This document shows positions 1-6,143 of a DNA stretch of 6,779 nucleotides, piece by piece. The translations under genes were made by a program, and so were the position numbers. Under the pieces are notes generated by a model. The model was given only the letters and a program-made list of their open reading frames with translations, searched no databases and was not told the origin of the DNA. Origin of the DNA: Burkholderiales bacterium (GTDB lineage: Bacteria > Pseudomonadota > Gammaproteobacteria > Burkholderiales > JAEUMW01); the NCBI GenBank assembly GCA_016791285.1, contig JAEUMX010000189.1, positions 1-6,779 of the forward strand. Direction: 5' to 3'. Positions within the stretch are counted from its first letter, which is position 1; the number at the start of each line of letters is the position of its first letter.

Positions 1-1082
1 TACTGGAGCTTCATGGTCGCCGCCGCACCCGCCACGATGGCAAAGAACGTCACGATCGAACCCAGGGCCAGCGTCGAAACACCCGTGATGCCCTGACCGA
101 AGGTGCACCCCATCGCCACCACCCCGCCGAAGCCCATCAACGCCGCGCCGGCGAGATGGTTGCCAGTGTCTTCCGTCGTGCGAAAACCCTCGATCCGGAA
201 CCGCCCCGTGAGGACCGAGTGCACGGCCGAGCCGAGCACGATGCCGAACACCACCGCGATCGCGAACGTGACCGTGCGCGATGCGTCGGTCCACAGCATG
301 AGGAGTTCGAGGGTGTAGGCAAACGGCGCGACGTTGGTGACGGACTCCGGGCGACCGGAATTGGTGCCGAAATGCGTCATCTCGAGGGTGTCCGGGTTCT
401 CGCCGTAGCCGACGTGACCCGTCAGATACCACCCCGCGACGATAGCGAGTCCCACGGTGATGCCGCCGAGTAGATGGTCAGCCGTCCAGAAGTCGCGGCG
501 CGCGAGCGCGAAGACGATGAGCCCGCCGCCGAGCGCCGCGGTGACGAGGATCTGGAGCGTCCCGCGCACGAGGCCGGTCGCCTGGCTCAAGAGCGCCGGC
601 AGATCCTGTCCGCCCGGCAACCGGATCGCGGCCGGTTCGAGCGCACCGACGCGCACGACCCCGAGCACGCCGCGCAGGCTGACATAGGCCACCACGCCCA
701 ACACGAGGAAGACCACGACCGATTTCAGGCTCCCATTGCCGATGCGGATCAGCGTCTTCGTGCCGCATCCGGAGGCGAGCGTCATGCCGACGCCGAACAG
801 AAAACCGCCGACGAGGTACGAGAGCCACGTGAAGTCTGGTGTGCGGTAGATGGAACGGCCGAGATCGATGAGACCCAGGAGATCGAGACCGTTGGCGCCC
901 ACGATCGCGATGCCGATGGCAAGCAGCCACATGCGCATGCGTCCCCAGTCGCCCATGTTGATGAGGTCGGAGACGGCGCCCAGGGTGCAAAAGTGCGTCT
1001 TGTTGCCGACGAAGCCGATCACGAGACCAATGGCAAAACCACCCCAGGCGACGACTTGCGCGAGATTCACTGACGCTCCCAT
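1..1082 (-). CDS. YeeE/YedE-family (TsuA-like) sulfur-compound transporter, 3' end cut by window edge
   Basis: The frame is open from ATG at 1082 to the left edge: 360 full codons plus two bases. It encodes a polytopic inner-membrane protein with many hydrophobic segments (for example residues about 10-25, 51-63, 87-103, 121-137, 176-193, 203-222, 271-288, 313-326 and 339-354). Two halves each carry the glycine-rich YeeE/YedE signature: TLASGCGTKTLIRIGNGSLKS at about 101-121 and MGFGGVVAMGCTFGQGITG at about 316-334. The only cysteines are C32, C106 and C326, matching the three cysteines that relay thiosulfate in characterised TsuA. Inference: it imports thiosulfate or a related sulfur compound. 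The start is supported by GGAAGG 8 nt upstream. It lies 43 nt downstream of queC on the same strand, so cotranscription is possible. The last two bases are TA, so the stop codon could lie exactly at the edge; the length already fits the family. A TusA-like partner often follows such genes but would be outside the window. Confidence 0.9.
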   Translation of the reverse strand, partial: MGASVNLAQVVAWGGFAIGLVIGFVGNKTHFCTLGAVSDLINMGDWGRMRMWLLAIGIAIVGANGLDLLGLIDLGRSIYRTPDFTWLSYLVGGFLFGVGMTLASGCGTKTLIRIGNGSLKSVVVFLVLGVVAYVSLRGVLGVVRVGALEPAAIRLPGGQDLPALLSQATGLVRGTLQILVTAALGGGLIVFALARRDFWTADHLLGGITVGLAIVAGWYLTGHVGYGENPDTLEMTHFGTNSGRPESVTNVAPFAYTLELLMLWTDASRTVTFAIAVVFGIVLGSAVHSVLTGRFRIEGFRTTEDTGNHLAGAALMGFGGVVAMGCTFGQGITGVSTLALGSIVTFFAIVAGAAATMKLQ

Positions 1083-1090
1083 GCCGCTGA

Positions 1091-1096
1091 CCTTCC
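1091..1096 (-). promoter_or_regulatory. Ribosome binding site of the YeeE/YedE gene
   Basis: On the minus strand GGAAGG is followed by 8 nt and then ATG at 1082. This supports ATG 1082 over the in-frame GTG four codons later. It lies in the 43-nt gap after the queC stop, where I see no convincing promoter or terminator. Confidence 0.6.
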
Positions 1097-1125
1097 GGGC
1101 TCCGGCGCTGTTGCGTTGCGCGAGA

Positions 1126-1803
1126 TCAGCCGACGTAGCGCGTGGGATCGGGCAGGCGGGCCGCCTCGAAGCCGACCCGGCGCAGACGGCAGGCCTCGCA
1201 GCGTCCGCAGGCGAGACCATCCGCCGTGGCTTGGTAGCACGACACCGTTGCGCTGAAATCGACGCCCAGGTCCGTGCCGCGTCGGACGATCTCCGCCTTG
1301 GTGAGATAGACGAGCGGCCGGTGCAGCGTGAACGCACGGCCCTCGACGGCAGCCTGCGTGGCAAGGTTCGCCATCTCCTCGTAGGCGTGCAGATACTCGG
1401 GGCGACAGTCCGGATAGCCGGAGTAATCGATGGAATTCGCGCCGATGAAAAGGTCGGCCGCGCCCAGCACTTCGGCCCACGCCAGCCCGAGCGAGAGCAG
1501 GATCGTGTTGCGGGCCGGAACGTAGGTCACGGGGATTGAGTCCGACGGGCATTCCGGAACGGGAATGCCGGAGTCGGTCAGGGCCGATCCGCCAATGGCC
1601 GTCAGATCGACCCCCAGCACCTTGTGCTCGGCAGCGCCGAGCGCGTGCGCCACCCGCCGCGCAGCATCGAGCTCGGCGCGGTGCCGCTGACCGTAGTCGA
1701 CCGACAGGCAGTGGCAGACAAAACCTTCGGCCCGCGCGATGGCGAGCGCCACAGCGGAATCGAGTCCCCCCGAGAGCAGCACAACGGCAGCCGGGTGAGT
1801 CAT
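1126..1803 (-). CDS. queC: 7-cyano-7-deazaguanine synthase QueC
   Basis: A 225-residue cytosolic enzyme that makes preQ0 from 7-carboxy-7-deazaguanine, ammonia and ATP, feeding queuosine tRNA modification. The N-terminal PP-loop SGGLDS is at residues 11-16, adenylating the substrate. DYGQRH follows at 36-41, YVPARNT at 94-100 and a [17 protein letters not shown] block at 121-137. The zinc site is C189, C199, C202 and C205 near the C-terminus. Length is typical (about 220-230). The ATG at 1803 abuts the TGA of the upstream AurF-like gene with no base between. No Shine-Dalgarno sequence lies close in front, so translation is probably coupled to that gene. Its pathway partner queE lies upstream but is separated by the AurF-like gene and a promoter. 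queD and queF are not in the window. Confidence 0.97.
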   Translation of the reverse strand: MTHPAAVVLLSGGLDSAVALAIARAEGFVCHCLSVDYGQRHRAELDAARRVAHALGAAEHKVLGVDLTAIGGSALTDSGIPVPECPSDSIPVTYVPARNTILLSLGLAWAEVLGAADLFIGANSIDYSGYPDCRPEYLHAYEEMANLATQAAVEGRAFTLHRPLVYLTKAEIVRRGTDLGVDFSATVSCYQATADGLACGRCEACRLRRVGFEAARLPDPTRYVG

Positions 1804-2661
1804 TCAGACGCGGACGGACCAGCCTTGTTCGCGCAGGAAGTCGAGCGTGGGTTTGACGGCGTGCTCGACGAGACGCCTGCGCACCGGATTCGCCTTCGCC
1901 AGCTCCTGCCACGCGCGCGGCCGTTCGAATCCCGCCGCCTCGTACACCGCCGGTGGCGGAAAAAAGAGGTAGCGGGAGAGCGTGTGCAGGAACCAGGACA
2001 GCACTGGCGACTGGAAGAGCCGCCTTAGGCTCGATAGTCGCTGCGACGCCTCCTCGCAGTTCGCCCGGGCGAGCGCGATGTGGCGGGTCTCGTCCATCAC
2101 CTGCAGCGTGGCGATGTGGTAGACGACCGCGCACACGGGGACGCTGTCCGACATCTGGCGCACCGCGCGATTGAGCTTGTCCGGCAACTCCTCGCCGATC
2201 ACGGCGAGCGTCCAGAAGAGCGCGGAGTCGATGTTCAACCGGCGCGAAAAAGCGGCCGACAGGCGCGGACGATGCCGATGCGGGTCGGCGATGCGCAGAC
2301 CGCTGCGCTCGGAGAGCTCGAGAAACATGAGGCTGTGTCCGGCCTTTTCGCGGATCTCGTGCAGATACCGGCCCTGCAGCGCAGCCGTCGACTCGTCGAG
2401 CGCGCCGCAGATCTGACGCATGAAGAGCGACTTGAGCCAGAGTCCCGCCGCCTGCAGGTGCAGGTACTCGCACTGCGACAGGCGCCGGCGGAGCGTCGAC
2501 GACAGACCCTCGAACTCCTCCACGCCGGAGAGCGACAGCGCGTGCGGTGGCAGCCACCAGCGGTCGAGGTCGAGGCCGTCCCAGTTCAAACGCGCGAGCG
2601 GATCGCGGTACGGCGAGCTCGCGTCGTTGAGGAGTCGAAGTAGACCTGGCTGCTTGGTCAT
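1804..2661 (-). CDS. AurF-like diiron oxygenase-family (ferritin-like) protein, possibly with a degenerate metal site
   Basis: A 285-residue soluble, largely helical protein with no signal peptide. It resembles the AurF p-aminobenzoate N-oxygenase family, whose hallmark is two EX(28-37)DEX2H motifs. The second motif is present: E157/E158 in GEELPD, then D190-E191-T-R-H194 followed by IALAR. The first is altered: where DEX2H is expected, the sequence is E105-K106-A-G-H109 followed by SLMF. The nearest upstream glutamate, E65, is slightly too far away. The position four before E191, often a third histidine in the family, is Q187. Family membership comes from motif patterns, not a search. Substrate is unknown. 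ATG 2661 was chosen because a promoter lies just upstream; there is no clear Shine-Dalgarno, and an in-frame TTG at codon 25 is a weaker alternative. A longer reading from 2913 would overlap queE and is rejected. Its TGA abuts the queC ATG. Confidence 0.7.
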   Translation of the reverse strand: MTKQPGLLRLLNDASSPYRDPLARLNWDGLDLDRWWLPPHALSLSGVEEFEGLSSTLRRRLSQCEYLHLQAAGLWLKSLFMRQICGALDESTAALQGRYLHEIREKAGHSLMFLELSERSGLRIADPHRHRPRLSAAFSRRLNIDSALFWTLAVIGEELPDKLNRAVRQMSDSVPVCAVVYHIATLQVMDETRHIALARANCEEASQRLSSLRRLFQSPVLSWFLHTLSRYLFFPPPAVYEAAGFERPRAWQELAKANPVRRRLVEHAVKPTLDFLREQGWSVRV

Positions 2662-2683
2662 GATGGGTCGCGGGTGAGTGCGA

Positions 2684-2699
2684 AATATACCGCTATATT
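2684..2699. promoter_or_regulatory. Perfect inverted repeat AATATA-N4-TATATT, candidate operator over the -10 box
   Basis: Plus-strand AATATA (2684-2689), loop CCGC (2690-2693) and TATATT (2694-2699) form a perfect dyad with 6-bp arms. One arm is the putative -10 element and the other lies in the promoter spacer. A dimeric repressor bound here would block the promoter. The regulator is not identifiable from the sequence; AT-rich dyads of this size fit small winged-helix repressors, but that is speculation. Confidence 0.45.
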
Positions 2700-2712
2700 C
2701 GACCCGTGATAA
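2684..2712 (-). promoter_or_regulatory. Sigma70-type promoter for the AurF-like gene and queC
   Basis: On the minus strand TTATCA (2712-2707, 4 of 6 matches to the -35 consensus) is followed by exactly 17 nt and TATATT (2689-2684, 5 of 6 to the -10 consensus). The predicted start near 2677 would leave a leader of about 15 nt before ATG 2661. This is the clearest AT-rich island in otherwise GC-rich DNA and lies in the only sizeable gap of the window. Confidence 0.6.
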
Positions 2713-2716
2713 GGCG

Positions 2717-2731
2717 CCGCGCCGGGCGCGG
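2717..2731 (-). terminator. Short GC hairpin just after queE, weak terminator candidate
   Basis: CCGCGC (2717-2722) and GCGCGG (2726-2731) pair with a 3-nt loop, one base after the queE stop codon. There is no convincing U tract on the minus strand after it (the sequence continues CGCCTTATCA), so it could attenuate or stabilise a 3' end rather than terminate fully. Its position between queE and the internal promoter suggests a transcription-unit boundary. Confidence 0.3.
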
Positions 2732-2732
2732 A

Positions 2733-3428
2733 TCAGCGACCCGGTACGTCGCCCCAGAGCGCCTTGTGCAGCTGAATCTGGAAGCGCACCGGCAGCCGGT
2801 CGCGCAGGATCCACTCGGCCAATCGTGCCGGCGGCAACTGCGGGCTGGCGGGCGAGAAGAGCACGGTGCACAGCCGGTCGAGCCCGCGCTCTCCCAGTTG
2901 CCGCTTCGACCACTCGTAGTCGGATTCGTCGCAGACGACGAACTTGAGCTCGTCGGCGGGGCGCACGTGCGTAAGGTTTGCCCAGCGATTGCGGTGCACC
3001 TCGCCCGAGCCCGGGGTCTTGATGTCGAGGATCTTGACCACCCGTGCATCGACATCGCCCACGTCGAGCGCGCCGCTGGTCTCGATCGATACGGCATACC
3101 CGGCGTCGCAGAGTGCGCGCAGGAGCGCCAGGCAGTTCTTCTGCGCGAGCGGTTCGCCGCCGGTCACGGTGACGTATCGCGTGCCGTGGCGCGCGACTTC
3201 GGCGAGCACATCGGCCAGCGACCGGATCTCACCGCCGGAGAAGGCATAGGCGGTATCGCAGTAGCCGCAGCGCAGCGGGCAGCCCGTGAGGCGTACGAAC
3301 ACGGTCGGCAGACCGGCCCGGCTCGTCTCACCCTGCAGCGAGTGGAAGATCTCCGTGATGCGCAGCAGCGTCGCCTCGAGCACCGGCGCGCCATCCCGGG
3401 ATCGGTCGATGACAAGCGCTTCGCCCAT
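2733..3428 (-). CDS. queE: 7-carboxy-7-deazaguanine synthase QueE (radical SAM)
   Basis: A 231-residue cytosolic radical SAM enzyme that converts 6-carboxytetrahydropterin to 7-carboxy-7-deazaguanine, the step before QueC. The [4Fe-4S] motif C50-x3-C54-x2-C57 (CPLRCGYC) is intact. The substrate loop ITEIFHSLQGE is at about 24-34, the SAM-contact TGGEPL at 89-94, SIETSG at 114-119 and the C-terminal QIQLHKALWG at 217-226. Many family members begin close to the ITEIFHSLQGE segment, whereas this one has about 20 extra residues. No alternative ATG, GTG or TTG lies between, and ATG 3428 has GGCGGAG 5 nt upstream, so the extension looks real. It starts 25 nt after the cpoB stop and reads as the last gene of the tol-pal operon, an arrangement common in beta- and gammaproteobacteria. 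Confidence 0.96.
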   Translation of the reverse strand: MGEALVIDRSRDGAPVLEATLLRITEIFHSLQGETSRAGLPTVFVRLTGCPLRCGYCDTAYAFSGGEIRSLADVLAEVARHGTRYVTVTGGEPLAQKNCLALLRALCDAGYAVSIETSGALDVGDVDARVVKILDIKTPGSGEVHRNRWANLTHVRPADELKFVVCDESDYEWSKRQLGERGLDRLCTVLFSPASPQLPPARLAEWILRDRLPVRFQIQLHKALWGDVPGR

Positions 3429-3433
3429 GCCGG

Positions 3434-3440
3434 CTCCGCC
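3434..3440 (-). promoter_or_regulatory. Ribosome binding site of queE
   Basis: On the minus strand GGCGGAG is followed by 5 nt and ATG 3428, in the 25-nt gap after cpoB. It supports the start that gives QueE a 20-residue N-terminal extension. Confidence 0.55.
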
Positions 3441-3453
3441 GTACGAAAAGCGG

Positions 3454-4260
3454 TTACTTCAAGCTCACGAGACGCTTGCGCGCCTTTTCCGCCGCGTCGC
3501 TCGTCGGATACTTGCTCACCAGAAGCTCGAGCTGTTTGCGCGCCGATACCGCATCCCCTATTTCCACCTGAGCGCTCGCGAGATTGAGCAGCGCATCGGG
3601 CACTGAAGAACTGTCGGGATACTGGGAGAGCAGCTTCTGCTGGCTCGCTGCAGCAAGCTTGTAGTCCTTCAGGTTGAAGTACGAGTCGCCGATCCAGTAC
3701 TGCGCGCGGGGTGCGAGGCTGCTGGTCGGATACTTGGCGAGGAAGTTCTGAAACGCCACGATCGCGCCGGTGAAATTGCCGGAGCGGCGGATGGTCTGTG
3801 CCGCCTCATAGGCGTTCGTCTCCGCCGCATCCGGCGGCGCACCGGACAGCGCCACACGCTGCGCCGGCGGCTCGGCCGCGGCGGCGGCGGCCACCGGACC
3901 GGTGCCCGGGGCTGCACCGACGCCTTCCTCGATGCGCCGCAAGCGCGCGTCCAGGTCGACGTACATGTCCTTCTGGCGCTTGGTCGCGCTATCCAGCCCG
4001 TTGGTCGACACCTCCAACTGGCCGCGCAGCTTCGAGAGCTCGATCGTCATCTGCTCGTTCTGATTGAGCAGCGTGAGCAGCGACGCCTCGAGCTTGGCGA
4101 TCCGCTCTTCGAGCGCCTTGCGGCCCGCAGCCAGATCGTCGATCTGCTGCTGCTGCCTGCCGATCGCGTCCCGCGCCTCCTTGTCGTCGAAGAGACCAGC
4201 CTGTACAGGCAGCGCAGCGAACCACGACGCACCCACGAGGAGCCACAGAACCCAGCGCAT
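3454..4260 (-). CDS. cpoB: Cell division coordinator CpoB (YbgF), Tol-Pal accessory periplasmic protein
   Basis: A 268-residue periplasmic protein that in E. coli binds TolA and links outer-membrane constriction to septal peptidoglycan synthesis by PBP1B. Residues 1-21 are a signal peptide ending VQA, with the mature chain starting GLFDD. A heptad-rich coiled coil spans about 27-112 (the family's trimerisation domain), followed by an Ala/Pro/Gly linker at about 114-147. Three TPR-like repeats follow at about 148-182, 185-219 and 222-256, each ending in a YPTS or YPDS turn (NFLAKYPTS, KLLSQYPDS, LLVSKYPTS). Length is typical. The ATG directly abuts the pal TAG; the purine run GGGGGAA in the last pal codons serves as ribosome binding site, so translation is likely coupled to pal. 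queE follows after 25 nt. Confidence 0.95.
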   Translation of the reverse strand: MRWVLWLLVGASWFAALPVQAGLFDDKEARDAIGRQQQQIDDLAAGRKALEERIAKLEASLLTLLNQNEQMTIELSKLRGQLEVSTNGLDSATKRQKDMYVDLDARLRRIEEGVGAAPGTGPVAAAAAAEPPAQRVALSGAPPDAAETNAYEAAQTIRRSGNFTGAIVAFQNFLAKYPTSSLAPRAQYWIGDSYFNLKDYKLAAASQQKLLSQYPDSSSVPDALLNLASAQVEIGDAVSARKQLELLVSKYPTSDAAEKARKRLVSLK

Positions 4261-4794
4261 CTATTCCCCCAGATAAACGATATCCGTGCGGCGATTCCTG
4301 GCCCAGCAATCCTCGTTCGCGTCGGTGCAGTTGGGCTTCTCCTCGCCGAAGCTTACCGACTCTATCTGGATTTCCTGCACGCCGAGCACCTGCATCGCCT
4401 TCTTCACCGATTCCGCCCGCTTCTGACCGAGCGCGAGGTTGTATTCGCGACTGCCGCGCTCGTCGGCGTTGCCCTGCAAGGTAACGCGCGCATCCTTGTT
4501 CTCGTTCAAGAACTTGGCGTGGGCCTGGATCAGCGGCTTGAACTCTTCCTTGATCACGAAGCTGTCGTAATCGAAATAGACGGTCCGCTTGGAGAGGATG
4601 TTGTTGGGATCACGCAGGCGCGGATCGAGCGTGCCGCGCCCCGTGGTTTCGGCGCCTTCGAGGGGCTTGGTCACCGGGCCCGCGGCAAGGTCGGTGCTCT
4701 TGTCCTCGACTCCGGCCTTGGGCTCTTCCTTGGTTCCCTTGCCCGCGCACGCGGTGAGCAGCACCACCATCCCGATCACGAAAATCCTCTTCAT
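4261..4794 (-). CDS. pal: Peptidoglycan-associated lipoprotein Pal
   Basis: A 177-residue outer-membrane lipoprotein that anchors the outer membrane to peptidoglycan and is mobilised by TolB. The lipobox is L13-T14-A15-C16, so the mature protein begins with lipidated C16. A flexible linker (17 to about 68) precedes the OmpA-like domain (about 70-177) starting TVYFDYDSF. The diaminopimelate-binding region reads GNADERGSREYNLALGQKRA, with D111 and R126 as the expected ligand residues. C156 and C163 lie seven apart (NCTDANEDC) before WARNRR and could form a periplasmic disulfide; many betaproteobacterial Pal proteins have no cysteines there. The strong ribosome binding site AGGGAGG lies 8 nt before the ATG and overlaps the end of tolB, consistent with high Pal production. 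Confidence 0.97.
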   Translation of the reverse strand: MKRIFVIGMVVLLTACAGKGTKEEPKAGVEDKSTDLAAGPVTKPLEGAETTGRGTLDPRLRDPNNILSKRTVYFDYDSFVIKEEFKPLIQAHAKFLNENKDARVTLQGNADERGSREYNLALGQKRAESVKKAMQVLGVQEIQIESVSFGEEKPNCTDANEDCWARNRRTDIVYLGE

Positions 4795-4802
4795 TGCAAA
4801 GA

Positions 4803-4809
4803 CCTCCCT
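4803..4809 (-). promoter_or_regulatory. Strong ribosome binding site of pal
   Basis: AGGGAGG begins directly after the tolB TAA and sits 8 nt before the pal ATG at 4794. It is the best Shine-Dalgarno match in the window, whereas tolB has none obvious. This fits the need for much more Pal than TolB from one transcript. Confidence 0.7.
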
Positions 4810-6123
4810 TTATTGACTGCGCTTCATGAACGGGCCCCACGCAGGCTCCCGCACGTCACCTTGCGGCGTCGATAGCCGCTGCTTCACCCGACCGTCACTC
4901 GACACCGCGGCCAGGACTCCGCGCCCCTTCACTTCCGTGGCATAAAGAATCAGCTTGCCGTTGGGAGCGAAACTCGGGGATTCGTCCAGGCCGGTGTCGG
5001 TCAGGATCATGGCCTGCCGTGAGACCGTGTCCTGCACCGCGACGTTGAACTGTCCACCGTTGCGCTGGATGAACGTGAAGCTCTTCCCGTCCGGGCTGTA
5101 TCGAGGCGAGACATTATAGCTCCCATCGAAGGTCAGACGTTCAGGCTGTCCGCCGCCCACGGCGACGCGATAGATCTGCGGGCTGCCGCCGCGGTCGGAC
5201 GTGAAGAGCACATGCTGGCCGTCTGGGGAAAAGAACGGTTCGGTGTCGATGGAGGGGCTGGACGTGAGACGGGTCGGATTCGACCCATCCGCGTTGAGGA
5301 GGTAGATCTGCGAGAGACCGTCTTTGGTCAGCACCGCCGCGAGGCGCCGGCCATCCGGAGACCATGCAGGCGCGCTGTTCGATCCCTTGTAGTTCGACAC
5401 CACCTGCCGTGTGCCGGTGGCAAGTTGCTGCACGTAGATGATGGGCTTGCGCTTCTCGAACGAGACGTATGCGAGCCGGCTGCCATCGGGCGACCATGCT
5501 GGCGAGATGATGGGCTCGTTCGAGGCGAGCACGGTCTGCGCCCCGTAGCCGTCGGCGTCGGCGACCTGTAGCTCGTAGCGCTTGCCCTGCTTGACGACGT
5601 AGGCGATCTTGGTGCTGAAGATGCCGCGGTCCCCGGTGAGCTTCTCGTAGATCACGTCCGCGATCTTGTGCGCGGTCGCCCGCAGCTGGTTCGCGCCTAC
5701 CGTGTACGTGTAGCCGGCGAGCAGCGACTGCTTGACGACATCGAGCAGCCGGAAGCGAATCTCGAAGCGCCCGTCACCGACCGTCTGTACCGATCCGATC
5801 GCCAGCGCCTCCGCGCCGCGCCCCTGCCAGTCGCCGAACTTCACCTCCGCCAGCTCGGTCGGCGGCGGGCTCACGTTCGCGCCGACCAGCTTGAAGAGTC
5901 CGCTGCGCTGCAGATCGGCCGCGACCACCTCGGTCACCTTCTGCGGCAGGCGTTCCTCGCCCGCGAAAGGCGCGATGGCGATCGGAATCTGATTGGCGCC
6001 AGCACCGACGATCTCGATGGTGAGCGCCGCGGCGGCCGGGCGCAGAGCGACGGCCAGGCACGCACCGATGGCGATGAGCCACCAGGCGCGGAGGATTCTG
6101 TTGGCAAAGAAGGATGAACGCAT
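4810..6123 (-). CDS. tolB: Tol-Pal system beta-propeller protein TolB
   Basis: A 437-residue periplasmic protein that binds Pal through its propeller and TolA through its N-terminus. Read from ATG 6123 it has a signal peptide (positive [12 protein letters not shown], hydrophobic core [14 protein letters not shown], cleavage near 33 after PAAA). The mature N-domain is about 34-165 ([19 protein letters not shown]). A six-bladed propeller follows at about 170-437, with blade repeats SPAWSPDG (207), APAWSPDG (251), EPFFSPDG (295), SPRYSPDG (339), SPSFAPNG (382) and EPAWGPF (426). Length matches the E. coli protein (430). An in-frame TTG at 6147, overlapping the tolA stop, would add eight residues (an acidic MTVHDPDD). 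ATG 6123 is preferred because it gives a cleaner signal peptide. Neither start has a clear Shine-Dalgarno, so translation may depend on tolA. Spacing is 20 nt from tolA and 15 nt to pal. Confidence 0.96.
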   Translation of the reverse strand: MRSSFFANRILRAWWLIAIGACLAVALRPAAAALTIEIVGAGANQIPIAIAPFAGEERLPQKVTEVVAADLQRSGLFKLVGANVSPPPTELAEVKFGDWQGRGAEALAIGSVQTVGDGRFEIRFRLLDVVKQSLLAGYTYTVGANQLRATAHKIADVIYEKLTGDRGIFSTKIAYVVKQGKRYELQVADADGYGAQTVLASNEPIISPAWSPDGSRLAYVSFEKRKPIIYVQQLATGTRQVVSNYKGSNSAPAWSPDGRRLAAVLTKDGLSQIYLLNADGSNPTRLTSSPSIDTEPFFSPDGQHVLFTSDRGGSPQIYRVAVGGGQPERLTFDGSYNVSPRYSPDGKSFTFIQRNGGQFNVAVQDTVSRQAMILTDTGLDESPSFAPNGKLILYATEVKGRGVLAAVSSDGRVKQRLSTPQGDVREPAWGPFMKRSQ

Positions 6124-6143
6124 ATCGTCTGGATCGTGCACGG

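Noticed and set aside
474..1073. A 199-codon plus-strand open frame opposite the YeeE/YedE gene
   Set aside because: Its composition is dominated by Glu, Asp, Arg, His and Ala without domains, and the opposite strand encodes a clear membrane transporter.
1083..1125. A terminator or promoter between queC and the YeeE/YedE gene
   Set aside because: Only short imperfect GC pairings without a T tract and no -10/-35 pair are present; the gap is adequately explained by a ribosome binding site.
1067..2557. A 496-codon open frame on the minus strand spanning queC and most of the AurF-like gene
   Set aside because: It is out of frame with two recognisable proteins and is rich in Arg/Ala/Gly with no motifs, as expected for a shadow frame in GC-rich DNA.
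2662..2732. A preQ1-type riboswitch in front of the AurF-like/queC unit
   Set aside because: The predicted leader is only about 15 nt, too short for an aptamer, and no conserved preQ1 loop sequence is visible.
2662..2913. An 84-residue upstream extension of the AurF-like gene starting at 2913
   Set aside because: It would overlap the 3' end of queE in another frame and run through the promoter and dyad; the segment is low-complexity Ala/Arg with no helical family motif.
2706..3587. A 293-codon plus-strand open frame opposite queE
   Set aside because: It is antisense to the intact radical SAM enzyme and has no recognisable motif or ribosome binding site.
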